Shown: positions 12,036 through 21,355 of the stretch, piece after piece | How positions within the stretch are numbered: the stretch's first letter is position 1 | How the letters are laid out: each line of letters opens with the position of its first letter | Source: Begonia masoniana | Taxonomy: Eukaryota; Streptophyta; Magnoliopsida; Cucurbitales; Begoniaceae | Direction: 5' to 3' | Length of the DNA: 64,000 nucleotides | Assembly: GCA_022432975.1 (NCBI GenBank) | Contig: CM039508.1 | Coordinates: forward strand, 19,991,779-20,055,778 | Position numbers and translations under genes: made by a program | The notes under the pieces: model-generated | The model's input: the letters and a program-made list of their open reading frames with translations, nothing else | Databases searched by the model: none | What the model was told of the DNA's origin: nothing

Positions 12036-13290
12036 TGATTTATGAAATCATTTTGAGTTAAAAAGAAATTAAATTTGGTGGAAAAATAAAAATTAGAGTT
12101 CAACTTAAATATTATATTATAAATTATGCACATGTTTTGATAGTTAAAGTAGCACAACTGGTAGACATTGGAAAAATATCTGTTAATAAGCAAGTTAGAA
12201 ATCTTAAACAAACACAATTAAATACCATTGGTAGTGACACTTTTACACATTCAGAGATTATAATGAAACAATTAATAATAAAAATAGTAGCACAATATGA
12301 TCACAAAAAAGAGTATGTTACTCCTAGTTTTAAATGTGTATTTAGAAATACAACTAAAAAAATACAATATTAAAATATTTTATGATATAAAAAATAAAAT
12401 AATTATATTTTTTTTGCAAATGTTCCTTCAATGTCTATTTATATTACGTCTGATTTATGAAATGCACATAATGTTGTAGGTTATATAGTTATAACGTCCC
12501 ATTTTATTGATAAATCTTAGAAATTAAATAAAAAAAATTTAAAATTTCGTAACTGTAAATATCCATACTAGTATCACTATATATAGATATATAGTGCCAA
12601 TATGACAAGAATATTATATTACATATAAAATTTTTAGTATAACACTTGACAATGCTAGTGCTAATGATGTTGTTACTTCACATTGTATATATTATTTTGA
12701 GTTTAATATTACTCATGATTCTCACTTTTATATGAGATAAAGTATCCTATTCTAAATTTGATTATAAAGATGATATAACATATATTTTATCTCATATTGA
12801 ATTAATTAGATCTGTAATTTCTTGCAATAATGGAAAAATTCGAGACAACATGAACAAAAAGAATTTAATGAAGATGTCCAACTTATACTAAAGACATTAA
12901 AAACTAACATAGATAATAGATGAAATTCAACTTTATCAATATTGTAAATTATTATGTCATAATGATAAGTTATTTGTGCTTTATTAATAAAAAACTCAAA
13001 GTATTAATATTGATAAATCTACTTATGATATTACTAATATATTTCTTGATTTTTAAAACTTTTTTATATTCTACAAATGAATGTTCGAGAATTTATTATC
13101 TTGTTTCTCATCTTGTTCTTCTAATTTTTGTACATTTAACATGTAGTTTTTTACAATATCGACAAATAAATGAATTTAGTAATATTTTTAATAAAATAGA
13201 AATAAAATTTAAAAAACATTAGTACAACATTTCTCATATTTTTTGTTATGCATGTATCGTAGATCTTAAATATAAATGAAAATGAGTTTT
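11909..13290 (+). pseudogene. Decayed hAT (Ac-like) transposase
   Basis: Shifting frames give ordered hAT transposase landmarks: a start block MNAHNYNLENINN (11909); NHFELK-like sequence (about 12043), typical of the BED-finger region; SFKCVFRNTTKK (about 12330), matching the family's SRNT block; TLDNASANDVV (12644-12676), which carries a catalytic Asp of hAT enzymes; and ACIVDLKYK (about 13242-13270), matching the LDPRYK block. The dimerisation domain was not found. Stops and indels are frequent, so it is a long-dead copy. It is probably the body of the element into which hAT element 1 inserted. Confidence 0.7.
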
Positions 13291-13341
13291 TCCTATATTT
13301 AATAGAATTTCTATTAATTATCTACTATTTTAATTACTAGT

Positions 13342-15085
13342 GGGGAAGAAGCAGGAAAGAATGAGGAAGTAGTTCGTGGTTGAACAACAGAGTCGGGCAG
13401 GTTCTATTCCCCACCGCCTCTTTATAAAAAATATTCTACCTTTCTCCTTTGACATTCTTTAGCTTTAATTAGGGGCCTCTGGGCACGTACAGTCCGGTAG
13501 GTTCCGCTGGAACCGAACCAGACTGGACATATTGGGAGTTCAAACGTCCTAGAACTCGAACCGGTCCATGAGGAACTGGTACCAAACTGGGACGGACTGA
13601 TTTTTCGGTCCGGTTCCTGGTTCGGTACCGGTTCCTACTGAATTTTTTTAATTTTTTATGTTTTGCTAAAAATGCAAAATGCCGCAAAAACACTCTCAAA
13701 CAGAAGAATAATAAATCTCATTATATAAAACCCTTAAAAGAAGAAGCATCGCAACAACATGAGAGACGGTAAATAGGAATCGAGGAAGCTACGAAGCAAA
13801 GAAACGAAACAGATCGAATGGAAAAGAGATGGCACCAGGAAAAAAAGACGGACATAGAGAAAGAGAGACACTGCAAATTGCCAGATCGCAGAGAACAAAT
13901 GGCAAACAAAAAGTATGTAGACGGACCGCAAAATTTCGAAGAACAAATGCAAACGACGCAAAATTCCAGAGAACAAATGCAAACAAAAACAAAACCAGTG
14001 ACAGACGACGCAAATTGGAAAACAATGCAACCAAACAAACCAAGCCAAGCGTAGAACATGAACAAAAAAGAAAGGAACCAAAAATAGCTAGGAAAGAAAA
14101 CTAAAGGAACAAGAAGAGGAGAAGAGAAACTTCCCCCCGACGAGCGCAAGCAAAGGAAAAACGAAGGAATGAGAAGGGAGAAGCGACGAGAGACTTACCA
14201 ACGCAGAAAAAAAATGAAACCATGATCGGGGCAAAGGCGAGAAAACTCCTCACTGAGGAGAAATCGTAAAATTTATTTTAAAAAAAGAGCAGGCACCACA
14301 CTCCACCTCCAAATTTAAAGGCTTACCTTGAACTGAAGCAGAGATGAGATTAGGGAGAGAGAGACAAAATCGAAAAGGGATTCAGAGTTAGGACAACTCA
14401 GCCGTTTCAAGAGAGAGAGGGGAGTCGGGAAACTTCAGGACTTCAAATGTCGGAAGGATGGGTTCGGAGCGAGTGTAGCGCCCAAACGGACAGGGACCTT
14501 GCTAAGAAAAATGCTGAAGCTGAACTAAAGCCAAACAGGGAGTGGAACAATATTCAACCGACCACGGTGCGGTAGTATCCCTGCGGTTTCACGATTCGGC
14601 ATCAACATAATTGGGACGAAACCGCTATTCTACCCCGGTCCCATGGTCCGGAAACCGAGAGAAACAAGAACGGTCCCAGAAGCTACAACTAAAATACCCA
14701 AAGAATCGGATCGAACCGACCTCCAGTCGGTGCTACCCACCCTACTTTTAATTATCTCCTATTCAACTAATTTTTTATATTCTTTCAGTTCGTTAAGGTG
14801 CATTTTAAACTATTTTTGATTTATATATATTATAAAAAAATTTGAAATTATTTTTATAAGTTTCATAGATGTAGAGTTGAACAATTCACCCTACCTCCGA
14901 CGCTAAGGGTTGATGTTGGTATCAATTTTATTTAAAATTATTTAGATATTAATTTGTATAATATGGAATGCTAACAACTAATCTTGAAAATATTACTCAT
15001 GTGTTGAAAAAGTTAGAGGAGTAGTTCCTGAATTTTCAATTAGACAACCATCTCATAAGCACTACATCTTTACATAAAAAATGTC
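13342..15085 (+). repeat. Segmental duplication copy 2, indel-rich
   Basis: Same order and orientation as 10308-12035: leader, nested hAT (13470-14744), start of the hAT transposase, then an abrupt end near 15085. Differences from copy 1 include very many one- or two-base insertions and deletions spread evenly through unconstrained and TIR sequence alike. Such a spectrum is commoner in unpolished long reads than in natural drift. The 1.3-kb transposase body lies between the copies and is not repeated. Confidence 0.85.
13470..14744 (+). mobile_element. Non-autonomous hAT element 2, copy within the duplication
   Basis: Counterpart of the element at 10435-11683. The left end reads TAGGGGCCTCTGGGCACG, that is the usual TAGGGGTGGGCACGG with small insertions; the right end reads ACCCACCCTA. 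The right TSD copy CTTTTAAT (14745-14752) is intact, and the left is GCTTTAAT, missing one T and keeping a neighbouring base. Since the flanks are duplicated as well, this is a copy of the same insertion event and not a separate transposition. Confidence 0.85.
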
Positions 15086-15842
15086 TGGTTATTTGTATTG
15101 GCAGAAAAAGTACTATAAAATGTGTATCTTATTTTTTCTATAATGACACGTAATCTACTAACACCTTTCGTCTCTATTATACTATCAAAATCTGCTTTTA
15201 GTGCAAGTAGACATGTGTACGACGAACGAAGAGTACAAATTGCACCTGACATCGCGGAGGCACTCATTCGCATCAAATATTAAAACGGCACCAAGACAAG
15301 ATATCTTCTCATGGAGGCATTATCATATTTTCATATTTAGGGATTCGAAACCCAAGCAGTGCGTCATCGCTGCTCTATTACGTATTTTCGTAACGTACAA
15401 ATAAAAATCTTATCGCAGCAGAAGATGTGTAAAGATAATCTTATGATGTTTTAACACTGAGACCGTCCAAAGCATTAAAAGGATTCATCCTTCAATATTT
15501 ATATTACAACAATATGAAAATATTATGTGTCAATGGAAACAATGCAAAACATACATACATATAGGTAAAAAAAGACATGTTAGCGACATGGCCCATTAGG
15601 TTTTCTATGGTGAAGACTCACCAAATTAAGTTTATAAAACGATACAATGCAATGCAAAAAGAATAAACTCTCTACCTCAACGACGATCGTCTTCTTATGC
15701 ACATGAGCGACAACCTCTAATATTGGCTCGTAACTCACAAACTTGTCCAAGTCTAAAACAAAAGTCAAGGTCATGAACATCTCACTCAACACAAAGCAAA
15801 GTCATGGATTGATCCTATACCGTGACTAGGAATCCAATATTA
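15086..15842. other. Intergenic, no supported feature
   Basis: No homology recognised on either strand. This is the left flank of the Copia insertion; the last five bases before the element (15843-15847, AACAC) are its target-site duplication. Confidence 0.5.
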
Positions 15843-16054
15843 AACACTGTTGACTTAAATAGTGTTTAAGTCTAAATATGTTTTTGATGATGTTTTTAGA
15901 ATGTCAAGTATGTAATTTGATTATGTTTATTAATAGAGAATAATGAATTATTCATGTGATTTAATTTGTTGGAAATACCCTCGAAAAAGGGTATTTTAGT
16001 AGTCTAATAATCGGGTTGAGTGTACAGGGCTAAAAATTGATAAACAAAGGGTAC

Positions 16055-16645
16055 ATCTACCGATCGCGAAATGACATAGAAGAGTTCCTTCTGCCGATCG
16101 CAAAACGACAAAGAGTAAAGTCGTTTAAAGGCTACTCCTACCGATGGCGGTTCAGAGTTTAAAACATTATTCCTGCCGATACCGGTTCAAGCGTTGAAGT
16201 GTTGCATCATCCGATAGCGTTTCAAGATGCATCTGCCGATGAAACCTTCAAGATGCATCTGCCGGTGAAGTCTTCAAGGTGCATCTACCGGTGAAGTCTT
16301 CAAGATGCATCTGCGGGTGAAGTCTTCAAGATGCATCTGCCGATGGAGTCTTCAAGATGCATCTGCCGGTGAAGTCTTCAAGATGCATCTGCCGCTGGAG
16401 TCTTCAAGATACATCTGCCGAAGGCATTTGAAGATACATCTGTCAATGGTGTTTTCAAGTTGTTTCTGCCGATGATTTTTCAAAATGCATCAGCCGATAG
16501 TTTTTCAGTATGCATCTGCCGATGGAATTCAAAGCTTGCATCTGCCGATGACTTATCATGTTACATCTACCGATGGCGTTTTGAAGATACTCATACTGAT
16601 AGCTTTTAAAGCTGCTTCCACCGATGATCTTCCGCCAGAATTCAA
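16055..16645 (+). repeat. Array of CATCTGCCGATGG words in Copia U3
   Basis: About twenty loosely spaced copies of a word around CATCTGCCGATGG, most on a spacing near 27 bp and linked by GAAGTCTTCAAGATG-like sequence, after two longer units with CCGATCGCGAAATGAC and CCGATCGCAAAACGAC. The 3' LTR carries the matching array at about 24520-25105. The reverse complement, ATCGGCAGATG, is the word arrayed in Gypsy solo LTR B (46430-46970) and repeated in this element at 21053-22210. Confidence 0.85.
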
Positions 16646-16828
16646 AATAGCCGCGAAGCTACAGTGACGTCGTTTTCAGTATTAACTCCAGAACTTTAAT
16701 GACGACGACGACTTGCAACTACAGACGGCAACGGCTACCTGAAATTGTACGAAAGCTGCTCCAACGGTAACAAAGTTTCCATTATTGGATGAGGAGCATT
16801 GAAGTCAAGAGCCGATTAACTTACAGAG

Positions 16829-16835
16829 TATTTAA
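16829..16835 (+). promoter_or_regulatory. Candidate LTR TATA box
   Basis: TATTTAA in the context ACAGAGTATTTAAGCC, also present in the 3' LTR near 25290. It is the best TATA-like element between the word array and the U5 end. Inferred from position only. Confidence 0.4.
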
Positions 16836-17316
16836 GCCAAGGTTAGAGCACGATGGAATAACTTTTGCGAATTTTACTCTTGAACCCTAATCTGCAAAAT
16901 CATTCATACTCTGTATTTCTTCTACACCTCTCGATTTTAACTTGAGATTTAACCATTGTGAGAGTGTAGTTTGAGCTTATAATTTACGAACTCAACTATC
17001 TGTATAAGGCAGTGAATTGACGCCCGTGAAGTTCAATCCTGAATTGTAAAGGCAGTTGATCGGAGCCCGGAATTCCGATCTATTTTTTTCACTAAGGAGA
17101 AGGTTAAGGATCTTCAAGGGGTGAACCTTGAAGCGTGGATGTAGGCAAGGTTTGGCCGAACCACGTAAAAAATCTTGTGTTGATTTTTCTCTCTCTCTCT
17201 GTTATTTGTATTATTGTGTTTGCTTGGTGATTAGTTTAAGAAAAAATTTGCTGTTAGGTTAATATTTTTAAAAAGGTCTAATTCACCCCCCTCTTAGACA
17301 ATCTCGATCCTACAAT

Positions 17317-17328
17317 TGGTATCAGAGC
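17317..17328 (+). other. Primer-binding site, SIRE-like Copia
   Basis: TGGTATCAGAGC, a perfect match to the initiator Met-tRNA 3' end, two bases after the LTR end. Confidence 0.92.
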
Positions 17329-17386
17329 AAGGTTTGTCACTGTCTACGTTTGGGCTTAAACTCTCTGTGAAATATATATATCTACA

Positions 17387-18950
17387 ATGACATTCAACAC
17401 TAACTTCACACACATAGAAGGTCAAGCTACAAATAGACCTCCTTTCTTTGATGGTAGTGATTATGTTTATTGGAAGGCTAGAATGAAAATATTCGTTCAA
17501 GCCATGGACTATGAGACTTGGTGTATTATAGAGAATGGTCCTTTTAAGGCCATGGAAACTGTTGATGGGAAAAGTATCCCTAAGGACTCTACTGAATTAT
17601 CTGAGTCCGATAAGAGAAATCTGAGCCTTAATGCCAAGGCAGTAAACACCCTGTACTGTGCTCTGAATAGAGACGAATTTAATAAAGTACAAGGGTGTGA
17701 GAGTGCTCAAGAGATTTGGCACCTATTAGACGTCACACACGAGGGCACAAATCAAGTGAAAGAGAGTAAATTAAATATGCTCATACACGAGTATGAACTA
17801 TTCTCTATGCCTAAGGATGAGTCTGTTTCTTCCATGTTTACAAGATTTACTAACATTACTAATGGTTTGAAAGCACTTGGTAAATCTTATTCTAGTGAAG
17901 AACAGGTCAGGAAGATCCTCAGATGTCTTCCAAGAAGCTGGCAGCCAAAGGTGACTGCCATATAGGAAGCAAAGGATCTCAAGGTTCTAAAACTTGAGGA
18001 ACTCATTGGATCTCTCATGACACATGAGATCACAATGAGGTCAAACGAGAACGAAGACCTCAAGGAGAAAGAGGTTACAAAAAGAAAGGATATTGCTATG
18101 AAAGCCTCGTCCAGTAAACAAGAAGTATCTGAAGAAGAAGAAGAAGAAGAAGACGATGAGGATATTGCCCTCATTACAAGGAGGTTCAGCAAATTCCTCC
18201 AAAGAAAAAGAATGCAAGGAAGGAAATTTCCAAAGGGTGAGAAATCTCACAAGGAGAAGGAAATCACTTGCTTTGGGTGTGGAAAGCCTGGCCACATGAA
18301 GGCAGATTGTCCACAGGCCAAGAAATATCCCAAGAAATTTAAAAAGAAGGCTATGAAGGCTACTTGGGATGACAGCGAAGGCGACACTTCTTCTTCAGAA
18401 GATGAGGAAGTAGCCAATCTGTGCTTCATGGCACACGAAGATAAAGTCAGTCATTCCTCTAATGATAGTGAATCCGATGAAGATGATGGTGATATGGTTG
18501 ATGCTTTTAACGATTTGGTTAAACAATTTGGCATACTTAAGTCTAAGTATAACATGTTGAAAAAGGAAAATGCAAATATAGTAGAAATGCATGCTAAGAA
18601 GTGTAATCTGCATGTCAAGGAGATTGATGAGCTTAAAAGCAAAAAACGAAGATTTGAATCATATTATTCTGAAATTTACTAATGGCACTAAGTTATTTAA
18701 GATGTTATTAGAAAGTCAGAGAGCAAATTGTGACAGAACAGGATTAGGTTATGACAAGCCTAATAAAAAGAGAGTTTTTAAGAATTTCTTTGTTAAATCT
18801 TCTACCTGCCATGCATGTAATGAGATAGGACATAAATCATATGAATGTCCCTTGAAATTAGGTAAGAAGTCAGGTGAGAAACTTCAATGGGTTCCTAAGG
18901 GAACCAGACCTAACACTAACACTAGACCCAAAAGATTTGGGTACCTAAGA
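17387..18950 (+). pseudogene. Copia gag with zinc knuckles, broken
   Basis: ATG at 17387 opens MTFNTNFTHIEGQATNRPPF and the Copia gag core with FDGSDYVYWKARM, then an EIWHLLDVTHEGT block and LRCLPRSWQPKVTAI. A TAG at 17963-17965 replaces what is usually Gln. The same frame continues through a Glu-rich run encoded by GAA repeats (18129-18155), a CCHC knuckle CFGCGKPGHMKADC (about 18271-18312), and an acidic coiled segment to 18682. Near 18650 the frame shifts and a second knuckle, CHACNEIGHKSYEC, follows (about 18807-18848). Gag packages the RNA and forms the particle. The stop and the shift make this copy non-functional. Confidence 0.88.
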
Positions 18951-18964
18951 AGACTGCTTGATCT

Positions 18965-19905
18965 TTGTTTTTGCAGGATGATGCGTCTCCAATAAGGAAT
19001 CAGTGGTACCTGGACAGTGGTTGTTCTAGGCACATGACTGGAGATACATCCATGTTTGCTGTTGTCAACAAGAAGAAAGGAAACGTCACTTTTGGTGGAA
19101 ACCAGAAGGGTAAAATTGTTGGCATTGACAACATAGGTAATCCTGATAACCTCATTATAGAAAATGTTCTGTTAGTTGAAGGTTTAAAATATAACCTACT
19201 AAGCATCAGTCAATTATGTGATAAGGGTTATAAAGTAGTTTTCAAGAAAAATTCCTGTATAATTAAGGATATAACCAATTGCAAGGTTCTCTTTACTGGT
19301 TTCAGGAAAGAGAATATCTATATCATTGACTTAGATAATATCGTTTGTGATAATAAGAAATGTTTTGCTGTTAATTCTTCCCATGATTCGTGGATTTGGC
19401 ATAGGAGATTAGGACATGTAGGGATGGATACTTTAGCTAAGATTACTAAGGAGAATTTAGTTAGAGGAATCTCTAAGATATCCTTTGAGAAGGATAAGAT
19501 CTGTGAAGCCTGCCAAATGGGTAAGCAGATCAAGAGTTCCTTTGCATCGAAGAATGCAATTTCAATTTCTAAGCCTTTCCAACTCCTTCACATGGATCTC
19601 TTCGGTCCTTCTAATATAGCAAGCTTAGGAAGCAAATTATATGCTTATGTCATTGTTGACGACTTCTCCAGATTCACCTAGGTATTCTTTCTGAAGTCTA
19701 AGGATGAGACTTTTGATACCTTTTCTAGTTTTAGGAAAAGAGTTCAAAATGAAAAGGAGCTCACCATTGTTGCTATTCGTAGTGATCATGGTGGAGAATT
19801 TAAAAATGAGAGATTTGAACTCTTGTGTCTCAAGTATGGAATTGAGCATAATTTCTCCTCTTCTAGAACCCCTCAGCAAAATGGTGTTGTTGAGAGGAAA
19901 TATAA
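18965..19905 (+). pseudogene. Copia protease and integrase, truncated
   Basis: The protease part has WYLDSGCSRHMTG (about 19006-19044), the Asp-protease active site in its usual plant Copia form. The integrase zinc-binding region follows (WHRRLGHVGMDTL ... CEACQMGKQ), then the catalytic core with MDLFGPSN, VIVDDFSRFT, IRSDHGGEFKN and TPQQNGVVERKY. A TAG at 19679-19681 replaces the Trp after SRFT. After VVERKY (about 19905) the sequence jumps directly into RT, so the integrase C-terminal region and the front of RT are missing, roughly a kilobase or more by comparison with the family. Confidence 0.9.
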
Positions 19906-21010
19906 ATTAAGGAAAGCTCTCTATGGTCTTAAACAGGCTCTTAGAGCTTGGTATGATAGGTTGAGGAACTTCCTTGAGGAAAGGAATTTCAAAAAAGGTA
20001 ACACCGACTCAACTCTATTTACCATGCAAAAGGATAAGGATATTTTGTTAGTTCAAATTTATGTCGATGACATTATTTTTGGATCAACTAATGTCAACAT
20101 GTGTAATGAATTTTCCTCCCTCATGCAAAGTGAATTTGAGATGAGTATGATGGGAGAGTTAAAATTCTTCTTAGAATTTCAGATTAGTCAATCTCCTGAT
20201 GGCATTTTCTTCTGCCAAGAAAAATACATCAAGGAGCTCTTAAAGAAATTTGGTTTAGATTCTGTCAAATCTTCTAGAACTCCCATGAGTACCACTACAA
20301 AATTGGACAAAGATGAAAGTGGATTAAGTGTGGATATTAAAAAGTATCGTGGTATGATTGGATCCTTGTTATATCTGACTGCAAGTAGGCCAGATATTCT
20401 ATTTAGTGTTTGTCTTTGTGCTAGATTCCAAGCTGCTCCTAAGGAATCTCACTTAACTGCTGTCAAAAGGATTTTTAGGTATTTAAGTGGGACTTATGAT
20501 TTAGGATTATGGTATCCAAAGGGTACTTCTTTTAATCTGATTGGATATTCAGATTCTGATTATGCAGGTAGTCTAGTTGATAGAAAAAGCACTAGTGGCA
20601 CCTGTCAGTTCTTAGGTGAATCTTTAGTCTCCTGGTATTCTAAGAAACAGAATTCTGTTGCATTATCAACTGCTGAGAGTGAATATATTGCTACTGGCAG
20701 TTGCTGTGCACAAATGCTTTGGATGAAACAAACTCTAGAAGATTATAATCTATTTTATGATAGGATTCCTATTCGGTGTGATAACACCAGTGCTATCAAC
20801 ATCTCTAAAAATCCTATTCAGCACTCTAGAACTAAGCATATTGATGTTAGATATCACTTCATCCGTGATCATGTTCAAAGAGGTGATATATCCTTAGAAT
20901 TTGTATATTCTGTAGATCAATTAGCTGACATATTTACAAAACTTTTGGACGAAAAGACCTTCAATAATATTAGAATAAGGCTAGGTCTCATTCGGTTTGA
21001 GAAAAACTAA
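19906..21010 (+). pseudogene. Copia reverse transcriptase (3' part) and RNase H
   Basis: Begins in RT at KLRKALYGLKQALRAWYDRL, passes the catalytic YVDDIIFGS (about 20060-20087) and the FFLEFQI block, then RNase H with GYSDSDYAG, KSTSGTCQFLG, ALSTAESEYIA and RTKHIDVRYHFIRD, ending at a stop at 21008-21010. This stretch has no internal stop, but the N-terminal RT motifs are deleted, so the enzyme cannot be complete. The reading frame is fused to the integrase remnant upstream. Confidence 0.9.
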
Positions 21011-21052
21011 GGTTATCCCTCTGTCGGTGAATCTTGAGTGTTAGCTGTGAAG

Positions 21053-21180
21053 GCATCGGTAGATGTTTTTGTTTTCTATTGGCATCGGTAGATGCTTTAT
21101 GTTCTATAGGCACCGGTAGATGCATTGTTTTCAATAGGCATCAGAAGATGCATATCTCTCGATAGGCACCGGTTGATGTA
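21053..21180 (+). repeat. Seed of the 29-bp repeat, 3' of pol
   Basis: One full 29-bp unit (21053-21081, starting GCATCGGTAGATG) followed by related units with GCATCGGTAGATGC, GCACCGGTAGATGC, GCATCAGAAGATGC and GCACCGGTTGATG. It lies in the spacer between the pol stop and the third ORF. Its first unit is identical to the units of the large array at 21712-22210 and is the likely source of them. Confidence 0.8.
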
Positions 21181-21355
21181 ATTTTAATCTGCCGACACGT
21201 GTAACCCATCGGGCTGATCGGTTTTACACGTGTGATTACCTCTCGTCGGGCGATGTCCTATTCCATTTAAACTCTCTCTTCTCAGAGACGCTTCACCTTT
21301 CAGCGCTCTCTCGAATTGTTTTTCTCTCTAGGTTTTCCTTCTTCGAATCGCACCA

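Larger units (their letters stand above)
15848..17314 (+). repeat. Copia 5' LTR (1467 bp)
   Basis: Begins TGTTGACTTAAATAG and ends GATCCTACA, immediately before the PBS. It is close to the 3' LTR; differences are mostly single substitutions, with a few units changed in the internal word array. A candidate TATA element (TATTTAA, 16829-16835) lies 3' of the array, so U3 probably holds the array and R/U5 the last roughly 450 bp. A TGACGTCG motif at about 16667 is a possible bZIP site, conserved in the other LTR. Confidence 0.93.

Noticed and set aside
11909..13290. Functional hAT transposase
   Set aside because: Landmark motifs are present but scattered over several frames with many stops, and the C-terminal dimerisation domain was not found.
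16160..16480. CRISPR-like regular direct repeats
   Set aside because: Repeats vary, spacers are too short and repeated, and the context is a plant LTR. The same applies to 21712-22210 and 52550-53370, which are contiguous tandem repeats without spacers.
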